This document shows, in pieces, positions 1 through 9,600 of a stretch of DNA of 64,000 nt. The notes under the pieces are model-generated. The model did not search any database. It worked only from the letters and a program-made list of their open reading frames with translations, and was not told the DNA's origin. A program made the position numbers and the translations under genes. Source of the DNA: Labilithrix luteola (GTDB lineage Bacteria > Myxococcota_A > Polyangia > Polyangiales > Polyangiaceae); NCBI RefSeq assembly GCF_001263205.1, contig NZ_CP012333.1:6934501-6998500 (forward strand). Direction: 5' to 3'. The stretch's first letter is position 1. Each line of letters starts with the position of its first letter.

Positions 1-124
1 CATCGGCGCTCCGAACCTCGAGCATCCGCCGCCGACCTCAGGCATGTATTCCCCCTCGTCGTGCGGAGTCGATACGTGGGTCGGCGGCGTCGTCGCGGAA
101 GGCCCGTTCCAGCCGCCGCCCTAG
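1..124 (+). CDS. C-terminal fragment of an unidentified protein
   Basis: An open frame enters from the left edge and stops with TAG at 122-124, giving about 40 residues that end in a Pro-rich tail (FQPPP). The fragment has Gly, Ser, one Cys and Trp in a pattern that reads like a secreted or lipoprotein C-terminus, but nothing identifies a family. It converges on the DUF1704 gene, which ends at 150. The start lies outside the window. It could be a chance open frame, though the short gap to the convergent gene fits a real gene end. Confidence 0.4.
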   Translation, partial: IGAPNLEHPPPTSGMYSPSSCGVDTWVGGVVAEGPFQPPP

Positions 125-149
125 CGCTGAGCGTTGTGCGCTGAGAACG

Positions 150-1322
150 TCAGGCCATGGGTGGAGGCGGCGGCTCGGTTCGCCTGCGCACGAACGGCGC
201 GAGCACAGGAACCGCGTCGAGGCCGACCTGGCCGCTCGTGAGGATGCCTTCGTCGGTGGGCTTCTTCGCGAGGTGATCGCCGATGCGCACGTACGATTCG
301 ATGTACACGCGCTCGCGGCCGAGCCCGGCGCTCGTGCCGTCGCCACCTCGGTAGGCGCGCTCAGCCACGACGATGGCCTCGCGTGGTGCGAGCCCATGCT
401 CTTTGACCAACGCGGTGACGGCGTCGTGGAAGCGCGCCCCACCGTCCATCGCTTCCACGGCGAGGTGGCGCGCGGCGAGCTCGCGTTTGCGACGCGGCGT
501 GAGAAATCCGTGTCGATCCTCGAGGACCAACGCGAGGCCTTCTTGATCGTCGATGCCGCGCGCTGTGCCGATTTGGAAGATGGCGAGGCGCGCTTGCATC
601 GATCGCGTACGAGGAATCGCGTGCGCTTCCACCTCGTGCATCACGGTTCGCTCGACGTCTTCCTTCGTGACGCGACGCCCCGAGGCGATCAGAATGTGTC
701 GTTCGCCCGTGGCCGCGAGCGCCGTGAGGGAAGGTTGCACGACGACGGAGAAGGGAAGGCCGAGACGGCTTACTTCTTCGCGCATCCGTGTCAGGAGCGA
801 GCCTTGGACGGGTGCGTCACACTCGATTTCCTCTTCGGGCGCCTTGGCCTTCGCGAGTGCCTCGCGTCCTTCTTCAATCCATTTGCGGGCGAGAATGGTC
901 GCCTGACCGGCGGCTTCCTGGTTCGTCGTCCGGAAACGAGCGCGGGCGAGCGCGCCGAGGACCGCCGTTCCCGCCTCGCTGGCGAGCGCCGCTTCGAGCT
1001 CGAGCTCGCGGGCGCGTGCGGCGTAGAGCTGGGCGATCGGATGGGGTTCGGCGCCAAGCCGGTACGCGGCCCGCTCGAGGGCCTTCCGAAGCATCGCGTG
1101 GTCCGTCCGAGCGTAGGACCAGCGGGGCATGACCGTTCCGCCGTTTCCCAGCGCTTCGAGCAGTCTTACGCGCTCTTGGGCTGCATTTCGCGGCACGACC
1201 GAGCCGAGCAGGCGTATCGACCGGGCCGCCTCGACGAGGAGCCGTTCGGCTCGAACGAGCCACGTCGGTAGGTCGGCCTCCCCCGTCTTTCGAATCGCCG
1301 GCCGGTGGATGCGGTCGATCAT
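150..1322 (-). CDS. DUF1704 'QEGLA' family metallopeptidase-like protein
   Basis: This 390-residue protein carries the two hallmarks of the DUF1704 family (annotated elsewhere as flavohemoglobin expression-modulating QEGLA motif protein). One is an HExxxH metal site, HEVEAH at residues 229-234. The other is the QEGLALVLE segment at 260-268, which supplies the downstream glutamate. The family is related to the MATCAP/KIAA0895L tyrosine carboxypeptidases, so a zinc peptidase fold is likely; the bacterial substrate is unknown. The N-terminal 150 residues are helical and Arg/Ala-rich. I chose the ATG at 1322 because a longer reading to 1460 would run into the divergently transcribed PhoH gene start at 1419. 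No signal peptide is seen, so it is probably cytosolic. Confidence 0.85.
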   Translation of the reverse strand: MIDRIHRPAIRKTGEADLPTWLVRAERLLVEAARSIRLLGSVVPRNAAQERVRLLEALGNGGTVMPRWSYARTDHAMLRKALERAAYRLGAEPHPIAQLYAARARELELEAALASEAGTAVLGALARARFRTTNQEAAGQATILARKWIEEGREALAKAKAPEEEIECDAPVQGSLLTRMREEVSRLGLPFSVVVQPSLTALAATGERHILIASGRRVTKEDVERTVMHEVEAHAIPRTRSMQARLAIFQIGTARGIDDQEGLALVLEDRHGFLTPRRKRELAARHLAVEAMDGGARFHDAVTALVKEHGLAPREAIVVAERAYRGGDGTSAGLGRERVYIESYVRIGDHLAKKPTDEGILTSGQVGLDAVPVLAPFVRRRTEPPPPPMA

Positions 1323-1418
1323 AGGCTGGTGGAGGATAGACGACCTCCCCGGCAGACGCCTCTTTTCCTTGCAAGGGAAAGCCCGTGAGGGTACGCCGAA
1401 ACCCTGGAAACCGAGCGT

Positions 1419-2813
1419 ATGAAGAAGAACTACGTCCTCGACACGAACATCCTTCTCCACGACCCGTACGCGATCTTCCGGTTCGACGACAACAACGTCA
1501 TCATCCCGATCTACGTCATCGAGGAAGTCGACCAGTTCAAGCGCGAAGGCTCGGAGCGGGGCCGTAACGCGCGACAGGTCGTTCGCTTGCTCGACGAGCT
1601 CCGCGAGAAGGGCGGATCGCTCTCCAAGGGCGTGACGCTCGAGTCAGGCGGTTTCCTCAAGGTCGCCGTCCCGGCGAGCCGACCGGAGCTGCCGAGCGCC
1701 ATCGACAAGACGGCGATGGACGCGGCGATCCTCCAGACGGCGTTCGAGGTCCGCGAGGCCGACGGCGGGCGACCCACCGTGTTCGTCACGATGGACACGA
1801 ACCTCCGGATCCGCGCCGATGCGCTCGGGATGGTCGCGGAGACCTACGAGAACCAGCGCGTCGAACCGCAGCGTCTCGACTCGGGCGTCACCGAGCTCGA
1901 AGTCTCGGCCGACGACATCGACACGTTCTTCCAGGAAGGCCGCTTCGCGCCTCTCGCGCAGTTCATCGCGCCCGAGAAGGGCGAGAAGATCGAGCGTCCG
2001 AGCACGGCGTCTCTCGCCGTCGGCGAGGCCTCGCCGCGCAACGGCTTCCTCATCGCGAACATGTCGGTGCTCCTTCGCGATCGCGCGAATGCTTCGCACA
2101 CGGCGCTTGGTCGTTACGATGCGACCCGTCGCGAGATCGTGAGCCTGCGCACGCCGCGTGAAGGCGTGCTCGGCGTTCGTCCGCGCAACAAAGAGCAGAG
2201 CCACGCGCTCGACCTCCTGCTCGACGAGAACATCCGCCTCGTCACGCTCGTCGGCAAAGCCGGCACGGGCAAGACGCTCCTCGCGCTCGCCGCAGGACTC
2301 AAGCGCACCGTCGAAGACGGCGTGTACACGCGCATGCTCGTCTCGCGTCCGGTCATGCCGCTCGGCCGTGACATCGGCTTCTTGCCGGGTGACGTGGGCG
2401 AGAAGCTCAACCCTTGGATGCAGCCGATCTTCGACAACCTCGAATTTCTCTTCTCCAGCGGTACGAAGAAGGGACCGCGAGCGTACGCAGAGCTCCTCGA
2501 GAGCGGCCAGCTGCAGGTCGAACCGCTAACCTACATTCGTGGTCGCTCGTTGCCCGCGCAGTACATCATCGTCGACGAAGCGCAGAACCTCACGCCTCAC
2601 GAGGTCAAAACGATCATCACGCGCTCCGGTGACGGAACGAAGATCGTCCTCACCGGCGATCCTGAGCAGATCGACAACCCGTACGTCGACAGTGCGTCGA
2701 ACGGTCTCTCCGTCGCCGCCGATCGATTCCGTGGCGAGAAGGTCGCAGCTCACATCGTTCTCACGCGCGGTGAGCGCAGCGAGCTCGCCGAGCTCGCGGC
2801 CAACGTGCTCTGA
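1419..2813 (+). CDS. phoH: PIN domain-PhoH family ATPase
   Basis: The 464-residue protein has an N-terminal PIN-like nuclease domain (residues 1-150, with LDTN at 7-10 and MDTNLR near 125) fused to a PhoH ATPase domain. The P-loop GKAGTGKT lies near residue 280 and a DEAQN Walker B near 384. This is the long PIN-PhoH (YlaK/PhoH2-like) architecture, predicted to couple ATP-driven RNA unwinding to cleavage. It is cytosolic and has no membrane segments. It is transcribed away from the DUF1704 gene. A perfectly ordinary ATG start is used; no strong Shine-Dalgarno is obvious. The family assignment is firm. The symbol phoH is a family name only and does not imply phosphate regulation. Confidence 0.93.
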   Translation: MKKNYVLDTNILLHDPYAIFRFDDNNVIIPIYVIEEVDQFKREGSERGRNARQVVRLLDELREKGGSLSKGVTLESGGFLKVAVPASRPELPSAIDKTAMDAAILQTAFEVREADGGRPTVFVTMDTNLRIRADALGMVAETYENQRVEPQRLDSGVTELEVSADDIDTFFQEGRFAPLAQFIAPEKGEKIERPSTASLAVGEASPRNGFLIANMSVLLRDRANASHTALGRYDATRREIVSLRTPREGVLGVRPRNKEQSHALDLLLDENIRLVTLVGKAGTGKTLLALAAGLKRTVEDGVYTRMLVSRPVMPLGRDIGFLPGDVGEKLNPWMQPIFDNLEFLFSSGTKKGPRAYAELLESGQLQVEPLTYIRGRSLPAQYIIVDEAQNLTPHEVKTIITRSGDGTKIVLTGDPEQIDNPYVDSASNGLSVAADRFRGEKVAAHIVLTRGERSELAELAANVL

Positions 2814-2868
2814 CGATCGCGCGCGAAGCCGCCACCTCGGAAACGTAGAAACGCGAAGTGCAAGGACG

Positions 2869-2906
2869 CTCCCGCTTTCGCATTGCGAGAGCGGGAGGGC
2901 GATTCC
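2869..2906 (+). promoter_or_regulatory. Hairpin that covers the ribosome binding site of the next gene
   Basis: Arms at 2869-2882 and 2884-2897 pair over 14 bases with one G-U wobble. The right arm contains the GGGAGGG ribosome binding site (about 2893-2899) for the ATG at 2907. It may instead act as the end of the phoH transcript, but no run of T follows. Sequestration of the binding site is an inference from the pairing. Confidence 0.5.
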
Positions 2907-3455
2907 ATGATTCCGTCGATGGCATCAGTAACGGCCTCGACGACGCTGGCGATTGCGGCGCTCATGATCGGCGGATGTTCGTCCGTCGGCGGTAGCGCGG
3001 TACGGACCGGATCCGTTCAACTGCCGGCGTACGCTGGTCCTGTCGCGATTTACGCGGCGAACAAGCCGCCAGCGAATGCCGTCGATCTCGGCATCGTCGA
3101 AGTCCACGCGACGCAACAGGAGGCGACGGTCGACACGCTGTTGCCCCAGTTCGTGCGCAAGGTTGCGGAGATCGGCGGCAACGTGGCGGTCGTCGATGGC
3201 GTGCGTGCACGCTTCGAGCTCGTCGGACGCACGCAGGTCGAGACCTTCTATTACACGTGCGGCCTCGGCGCGACGTGCGCAGGTCAGCGCGTGTACGCCG
3301 CGAACGACGAGTTGATGCTCGTCTCGATGTTCGGCCACGCGTTCACGACGCGCGTGGAGGCCGCGGTGCCGCCTTCTTCGGCTCCGCTCATGCCTCCCGA
3401 AGAGTCGCAGGAATCGCCTGCGGTGGAGTCGCCGTCCGAGTCGGGGGGGATGTGA
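2907..3455 (+). CDS. Hypothetical lipoprotein
   Basis: This predicted 182-residue lipoprotein has an N-terminal hydrophobic stretch ending in a lipobox-like IGGCSS near residue 24. The mature part has a compact alpha/beta-looking region (residues 40-145) with two Cys in a CGLGATC motif, then a Pro/Ser/Glu-rich tail. I recognise no family. The ATG at 2907 was preferred over an upstream TTG because GGGAGGG lies eight bases before it. It overlaps the next lipoprotein gene by one base (TGATG), so the two are probably translationally coupled. Both have similar layouts (short lipoprotein, a 'labile-heavy-metal-like' Cys region, Pro-rich tail), suggesting a shared envelope role, which is inference. 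Confidence 0.75.
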   Translation: MIPSMASVTASTTLAIAALMIGGCSSVGGSAVRTGSVQLPAYAGPVAIYAANKPPANAVDLGIVEVHATQQEATVDTLLPQFVRKVAEIGGNVAVVDGVRARFELVGRTQVETFYYTCGLGATCAGQRVYAANDELMLVSMFGHAFTTRVEAAVPPSSAPLMPPEESQESPAVESPSESGGM

Positions 3456-3931
3456 TGAGCGCCGTTTCACGTTGGGGAATGTTCGTCGCGCTCGCGACGA
3501 TGGGCATCGGGGCGATCGGTTGCGGTCACACCGAGACGCACGCAGCCATGCTGCGCGAGCCGCAGGCGCGCACGTCGGGCGTCGAGCTCTACTTGTCCGA
3601 TCAGCCTCAGCCGGAGCGGCCGTACTCGGAGATCGCCTTCGTGCAGGCCGTTGGTTTCGGCACTGAGGCAACGCCCGAAGACGTGGCCAAGGCCCTCACG
3701 ACGCGCGCATCGATGTTGGGCTGCGACGCTGTGGTGCGCGCGTTTCTCGACGTCGGCTATTCGCGTGCCCACGCCGCGGGCGTGTGCGTGAAGTACGTCG
3801 GAGAGGGCCCCGCCGTCGCGCAATCGAAGCTTCCGACGGCTCGGGACGGCAATCCCCCGCCGCCCGCGATTCGTTCGTCACCGACGCCGAAGCTCGAGCC
3901 GCTCCCGTCGGCCCCGCACCAGGGTCGCTGA
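3455..3931 (+). CDS. Hypothetical lipoprotein, coupled to the upstream one
   Basis: The protein has 158 residues. Residues 1-24 form a signal with the lipobox IGCG, followed by a domain with conserved-looking PYSEIAFVQAVG and a Cys pair (LGCDAVV, GVCVKYVG), then a Pro-rich tail. The first domain of the protein resembles small envelope proteins that bind through a 'heavy-metal-binding' YbjQ-like fold, but I cannot confirm that. The ATG at 3455 overlaps the stop of the previous gene by one base and is preceded by a run of G (3444-3449) that can serve as ribosome binding site. Function unknown. Confidence 0.72.
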   Translation: MSAVSRWGMFVALATMGIGAIGCGHTETHAAMLREPQARTSGVELYLSDQPQPERPYSEIAFVQAVGFGTEATPEDVAKALTTRASMLGCDAVVRAFLDVGYSRAHAAGVCVKYVGEGPAVAQSKLPTARDGNPPPPAIRSSPTPKLEPLPSAPHQGR

Positions 3932-3937
3932 TCGCCC

Positions 3938-4006
3938 GGAGGCGCGAGGCCTCTCATCGCTCCAGAGGCGCGGGCCTCTCATCGCTCCAGAGGCGCGAGG
4001 CCTCTC
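3938..4006. repeat. Three-copy imperfect tandem repeat with palindromic arms
   Basis: Three copies of a unit of about 26 bases starting GAGGCGCG(A)GGCCTCTC follow each other directly. GAGGC and GCCTC within each unit pair, so the block can fold into alternative hairpins. It sits between the stop of a lipoprotein gene and the start of the FGE-like gene and may serve as a transcript end. Confidence 0.7.
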
Positions 4007-4048
4007 GGGTGTCCCGCGGACCCGCGGGCATGGCATGATGAGCGGCGC

Positions 4049-5014
4049 ATGAGCCGCGGACGCGCCCTCGAACACCGCAAGGCGATCGCCCTCGCGATCG
4101 CCCTCGCCGGAGTTGGGGGGGGCTTGCCGTTGTCGTTTGCCTCGGGGCAAGAGCCCCCAGCGCCGCCGGCGGCTCCTCCAACGTCGGTCAAGCCCGCCGC
4201 GGAGCCCGCCCCGGCGAATGCTGCCGCGGGCGAAGCCGACGGCGACGACGAGCACGCGCCGCCCGAGAAGACCACGCCTGCGCCCGCGCCGAAGGCACCC
4301 GCGGGGGCGCTGAAGCCCTTCGTCACCAAAGACGGAATGGTCCACGTTCCAGGCGGCCGTTTCACCATGGGCTCCTCCGAGAAGGCCGCGCCGCCGAACG
4401 AACGCCCGGCTCGCCAGGTGACCACGGGGCCGTTCTGGATCGACCGCACGGAGGTCACCGTCGGCGCGTATCGCTCGTGCGTCGAACGCGGCCTCTGCCA
4501 GCGCCCGCCGCGAACGAGTGCACAGTGCACGTACGACCTCGGCGACCCGCAATTGCCGGTCTCCTGCATCCCCTGGTCGTCGGCTCAGGCGTACTGCCTC
4601 GCGATCGGAAAGCGCCTGCCGCGCGAAGTCGAATGGGAGCTTGCTGCCCGCGGAACGAACCCGGTTCGCTATCCATGGGGAACGTCGGGGATCGGTTGCG
4701 GCCTCGCCACGACGCTCGTACGCGACAACTCCCAGCGTAGCTGCAGTGCGAAGCATCCCTCGCGCGTAGCGACACATCTCGGCGGCGCGAGCCCTCACGG
4801 TGCGCTCGACATGAGCGGCAACGTCGAGGAGTGGGTGGCGGATTGGTACGCCGAGAGCATGTCCGAGCTTTCGCCACGTGCCGGAGCGAGCCACGTGTTG
4901 CGCGGCGGAGGATGGCTGACCTGGCCGTCGCTCGCGCGGACGACGAGTCGCAACTGGGGCTCGGTGCGCGAGGCGGGCCCGAACGTCGGCTTCCGCTGCG
5001 CCCGCGACGACTGA
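4049..5014 (+). CDS. Formylglycine-generating-enzyme (SUMF1/FGE-sulfatase) family protein
   Basis: The 321-residue protein starts with a signal-like segment (residues 10-32) and an Ala/Pro/Glu-rich linker to about residue 90. An FGE-sulfatase domain follows to the end. Family motifs visible are PGGRFTMGS, FWIDRTEVTV, LPREVEWELAARG, YPWG, DMSGNVEEWVADW, RGGGW and the terminal GFRC. The domain resembles formylglycine-generating enzymes and C-type-lectin-like binding proteins. Catalytic FGEs need two specific cysteines; several Cys are present here but I cannot align them, so it may be a non-catalytic family member. The secretion signal makes an envelope or extracellular role likely. Transcription is in line with the antiporter gene 25 bases downstream. 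Confidence 0.85.
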   Translation: MSRGRALEHRKAIALAIALAGVGGGLPLSFASGQEPPAPPAAPPTSVKPAAEPAPANAAAGEADGDDEHAPPEKTTPAPAPKAPAGALKPFVTKDGMVHVPGGRFTMGSSEKAAPPNERPARQVTTGPFWIDRTEVTVGAYRSCVERGLCQRPPRTSAQCTYDLGDPQLPVSCIPWSSAQAYCLAIGKRLPREVEWELAARGTNPVRYPWGTSGIGCGLATTLVRDNSQRSCSAKHPSRVATHLGGASPHGALDMSGNVEEWVADWYAESMSELSPRAGASHVLRGGGWLTWPSLARTTSRNWGSVREAGPNVGFRCARDD

Positions 5015-5039
5015 TCGCGTTTCTTCCGGGCGCGCCGCG

Positions 5040-6536
5040 ATGCATCTTCGGAGATGGATGGCGGTCACCGAGCCGAGATCGACGGCCATCGTCTTACTCC
5101 TCCTCGGCGCGCTTCTCGTCACGAGCGCGCTGTTGAGTCGAGTCTCCGCGCGCTCGGGCGTTCCGTTGGTTCTGGGGTTCGTGGGGCTCGGTCTGCTCCT
5201 CGGCGAGGAGGGCGTCGGCCACATCGGCTTCCGGAGCTACACGCAGAGCTTTCGCCTCGGCACGACGGCGCTCGTCCTCATTCTCTTCGATGCCGGGCTC
5301 CACACGCCGAAGACCACCTTCCGCCGATATCTCGCGCCCGCCGGTGCGCTCGCGACCGTCGGCGTTGCGGTGACCGCTGGCCTCGTGGCATTCGCCGCCC
5401 ACCTTTTCGGCTTCGCGTGGTCCATTGCGTTCTTGCTCGGCGCGATCGTTTCCTCGACCGACGCCGCTGCCGTCTTCTCCGTGCTCCGTGCGGGCGGCGT
5501 CGAACTGCACGAACGAGTGGGCGCAACGGTGGAGGTCGAATCCGGCCTGAACGATCCGATGGCCGTGATTCTGACGCTCGGCATCACCGAGTCGATCGCG
5601 AGCGGCCAGCCGATGCGGTTTACCGCGCTGCTGTTCGTGGTCCGCGAGCTCGTCGTCGGATCACTCGTCGGCGGTGCGATCGGGGCGCTCGCAGGAACGT
5701 CGCTCAAACGCCTACAGCTCTCGGTCACGGGTCTCTATCCGGTTCTCACCATCGGCCTCGCCTTCGTGACGTTCGGCGCCGCGTCGCTCGCGCACGGCAG
5801 CGGGTTTCTCGCCGTCTACCTCGCCGGCATCTTCCTCGGCAACGCGAAGCTCCCCTACAAGGCGGCCCTCGAGCGCGTGCACGACTTCGTGGCGTGGATC
5901 GGACAGGTCGGCATGTTCGTCGTGCTCGGCCTGCTCGCGCGGCCTTCGAACATCGTTGCTGTCGCGGCTCCGGGCATCGGACTCGCAGCGTTCGGCGCCC
6001 TCGTCGCGCGGCCGCTCGCGGTCACCGTGTGCCTCGTGCCCTTTCGCTATCGGATCAAGGAAATCGCGTTCGTCGCGTGGGTGGGGCTCAAAGGAGCCGT
6101 TCCCATCGTGCTCGCGTGCATCCCGGTCATGGCGCACGTGCCGGCGGCATTCGAGGTCTTCGACGTCGTGTTCTTCGTCGTCGTCTTCGGTGCGGCGCTG
6201 CAAGGAAGCACGGTGCGCGCGCTGACCAAAAAGCTCAAGCTCGGTCGCGGGCTCCCTCGTGCTCGCCGTGCCGCGCTCGAGATCACGGCAGCACGGCCGC
6301 TCTCCCACGAGCTCGTGGTCTTCGAGATCGGCGAAGCCTCGGCGGTGTGCGGTGTCGAGGTCGCCGACGTTCCGTTCCCGCCCGACGCCGCGGCCATGCT
6401 TCTCGTCCGCGGCGACGACCTTCTCGCACCCCGTGGCTCGACGGTTCTGCAGCCCGGCGACGTGGTTCACGTGTTTTGCCGCCAAGAGGATCGCCCGATG
6501 TTGGAGCTCCTCTTCGGACCCTCCGGCGAGGGCTGA
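5040..6536 (+). CDS. CPA1-type cation/proton antiporter with C-terminal RCK_C (TrkA-C) domain
   Basis: This 498-residue membrane protein has about twelve hydrophobic segments from residue 15 to 395. The core antiporter motifs are readable: a DAGLH segment near residue 85, SSTDAAAVFSVL near 139-150 and ESGLNDPMAV near 167-176, the region with the acidic transport residues. A soluble C-terminal part (about 410-498) looks like a TrkA-C domain, as in the NhaP2/CvrA K+/H+ antiporters, so potassium or sodium export against protons is expected. An in-frame ATG at 5058 is a plausible alternative start, with GGAG a few bases before it. Confidence 0.9.
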   Translation: MHLRRWMAVTEPRSTAIVLLLLGALLVTSALLSRVSARSGVPLVLGFVGLGLLLGEEGVGHIGFRSYTQSFRLGTTALVLILFDAGLHTPKTTFRRYLAPAGALATVGVAVTAGLVAFAAHLFGFAWSIAFLLGAIVSSTDAAAVFSVLRAGGVELHERVGATVEVESGLNDPMAVILTLGITESIASGQPMRFTALLFVVRELVVGSLVGGAIGALAGTSLKRLQLSVTGLYPVLTIGLAFVTFGAASLAHGSGFLAVYLAGIFLGNAKLPYKAALERVHDFVAWIGQVGMFVVLGLLARPSNIVAVAAPGIGLAAFGALVARPLAVTVCLVPFRYRIKEIAFVAWVGLKGAVPIVLACIPVMAHVPAAFEVFDVVFFVVVFGAALQGSTVRALTKKLKLGRGLPRARRAALEITAARPLSHELVVFEIGEASAVCGVEVADVPFPPDAAAMLLVRGDDLLAPRGSTVLQPGDVVHVFCRQEDRPMLELLFGPSGEG

Positions 6537-6613
6537 CGAGGGCCCGCTTTTCGCACTTCCTCCGGTGCCGCGACCGGGCCCGGCACCGTTTGGCGCGGTG
6601 GAGAAGGGAAGCG

Positions 6614-9600
6614 ATGAGCCGTCATGCGACCCACACCGATGTGTCGTCTTCGAAGAAGGGACGACGGCACGGGTTCATCGATCCCTATTCCGAGGACCGG
6701 CTTCGTTCCCTTCTCGAAGGGCTGCGTTCGGCGCGTCGTGGCGATTTTTCCGTTCGACTTCCGGCAAGTGAAGCGCACGAAGGATTGCTCGACGAGATCG
6801 CGCTCGCCTTCAACGCGCTCGTCGAACAGAACCAAGCGTTCGTCTCGGAGCTGGACCGTATCGAGCGCAGCGTCGGCGTGGGCGGCAGGACCGACGACCG
6901 TGCGTCATTCGGTCCCGCTTCCGGTTCGTGGGACGTTGCGACCCGCTCGGTCAACTCGCTCATCACGAAGATGGCGTGGCCCGTCACCGAGGCTACCTCG
7001 GTCCTACAGAGCGTCGCCGAGGGAGACCTCTCTCGGGACATGTCGCTCCACATGGACGGAACGCCTCTTTCAGGCGCGTTCGGAGAGCTCGGCCGATCCG
7101 TCCGCGATGTCGTCGGGCGACTCCGGATCGTGTCCTCGAGCGTCTCGCAGGTCGTGCGAGAGATCGGCGTCGACGGCAAGCTCGGAACGCAGGCCTCGGT
7201 CGAAGGCCTCTCCGGGACGTGGCGCGTCCTCGTCGACGACGTGAACGTTCTCGCCAGCACGCTCAGCGGACAGGTTCGCAACATCGCGTTCGTCGCGACG
7301 GCGATCTCGAACGGCGACCTCTCGCAGAAGATCACCGTCGAAACGCGCGGCGAGATCCTCGAGCTGAAGAAGGCCATCAACGCCACGGTCGATCAGCTGC
7401 GTTCCTTCGCCTCCGAAGTCATCCGCGTCGCGCGCGAGGTCGGCACCGAGGGCAAGCTCGGCGCGCAGGCCGACGTCCGCGGCGTCTCGGGTATCTGGCA
7501 AGAGCTGACCGACGACGTCAACGGATTGGCGAGCAACCTCACCTCGCAGGTCCGCAACATCGCGCAGATCGCGACGGCAATCGCCAAGGGTGACCTCTCC
7601 CAGAAGATCACCGTCGAGGCGAAGGGCGAGATCCTCGAGCTGAAGAACACCATCAACGCGATGGTCGATCAGCTGCGCACGTTCGCCGGTGAAGTCACGC
7701 GCGTGGCCGGCGACGTCGGCAAGGAAGGAAAGCTCGGCGCGCAGGCCGACGTGCGCGACGTCTCCGGCACGTGGAAAGACCTCACCGACACGGTCAACAT
7801 GCTCGCCGGCAACCTGACCGATCAGGTGCGCAACATCGCGCTCGTCTCGACGGCGATCGCGAACGGTGACCTCTCGAAGAAGATCACCGTCGAGGCGAAG
7901 GGCGAGATCCTCGAGCTGAAGAACACCATCAACGGCATGGTCGATCGCCTGCAAACCTTCTCGGCGGAGGTCACGCGCGTCGCCCGCGAAGTCGGCACCG
8001 AAGGTCGCCTTGGCGGGCAGGCCCAAGTTCCGGGGCTGACCGGCACGTGGAAAGACCTCACCGAGAACGTCAACGTGATGGCGTCGAACCTGACGAACCA
8101 GGTACGCGGCATCGCCAAGGTCGTGACCGCCGTCGCCGATGGCGACCTCTCGCAGCGATTCGTCGTCGAGGCGAAGGGCGAGATTGCCGCCGTCGCCGAC
8201 ACCATCAACAGCATGACCGCATCGCTGCGCACGTTCGCGCGCGAAGTCACGCGTGTTGCTCGCGAGGTCGGTACGGAAGGTCGTCTCGGTGGTCAGGCGA
8301 GCGTGCCGGGCGTCGCCGGTACGTGGCAGGAGCTCACCGAGAGCGTCAACGTCATGGCCTCGAACCTCACGAGCCAGGTTCGTGGCATCGCCAAGGTCGT
8401 CACGGCCGTTGCCGGGGGCGATCTCGGCCAACGTCTCGTTCTCGAAGCGCGCGGCGAAATCGCGGCGCTGTCCGACACGATCAACGACATGACCGACACG
8501 CTGCGCACGTTCACCGATCAGGTCACGACGGTGGCGCGCGAAGTCGGCATCGAAGGCAAGCTCGGCGGCCAAGCGCGCGTTCCTGGTGCCTCCGGGACGT
8601 GGAAGGACCTCACCGACAGCGTCAACATGCTCGCCGGCAATCTGACCAACCAGGTGCGCAACATCGCGCTGGTCACGACGGCGGTCGCGAACGGCGACCT
8701 CTCCAGGAAGATCACGGTCGAGGCGAACGGCGAGATCCTCGAACTGAAAGACACCGTCAACGCGATGGTCGACCAGCTTCGAACGTTCGCCGCCGAAGTC
8801 ACGCGCGTCGCACGCGAAGTCGGTACCGACGGCCAGCTCGGCGGACAAGCGCGCGTGCCCGGCGTCTCCGGCACGTGGAAAGACCTTACCGACAACGTCA
8901 ACATCATGGCCTCGAACCTCACCGACCAAGTTCGAGGCATCGGTCAGGTCGTCACCGCGGTCGCCGAGGGGGATCTGAGCAAGAAACTCGTGCTCGTCGC
9001 AAAGGGAGAGATCGCGACCCTCGCCGACACCATCAACGACATGACGGAAACGCTGCGGACGTTCTCCGACCAGGTCTCGACGGTCGCGCGCGAAGTCGGT
9101 ATCGAAGGCAAGCTCGGAGGGCAGGCGAAGGTGCCCGGTGCGACCGGCACGTGGCGCGACCTCACCGACAACGTCAATCAGCTCGCCGCGAACCTCACCA
9201 CGCAGGTGCGCGCGATCTCCGAAGTCGCCACCGCCGTCATCCAGGGCGACCTCACGCGCAACATCACCGTCGAGGCGAGCGGCGAAGTTCTCGGCCTGAA
9301 GGACACGATCAACCAGATGATCGAGAACCTGCGCGACACGACGCGCACGAACGAGGAGCAGGACTGGCTCAAGACGAACCTCGCGAAGTTCTTCGGCGTC
9401 ATGCAGGGGCAGCGTCGCCTGCAATCGCTCACCGAGCAGATCATGTTCGAGCTGACGCCCGTGGTCGGCGCCCAGCAAGGCGCGTTCTACCTCGCGGAGC
9501 GCGAAGACGACCGAAGCATCTTGCGGCTCACGAGTACGTACGCGCACACGTCGCGAAAACATCTGGCCAACGAGTTTGCGCTCGGCGAAGGGCTGGTCGG

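Noticed and set aside
5054..6613. Long N-terminal extension of the HAMP kinase frame through the antiporter gene
   Set aside because: The antiporter in the other frame has clear membrane segments and motifs; the extension is Arg-rich shadow. The kinase starts at 6614 after a ribosome site.
7316..9260. CRISPR-like or tandem DNA repeat of 276 bases
   Set aside because: The repeat is coding (HAMP units) with diverged third positions; there are no spacers or palindromic repeats.
7070..9562. An 830-residue open frame on the minus strand across the HAMP array
   Set aside because: It exists only because the 276-base repeat and high GC leave no stop codons; its composition (Asp/Val/Arg alternation) is that of an antisense shadow.
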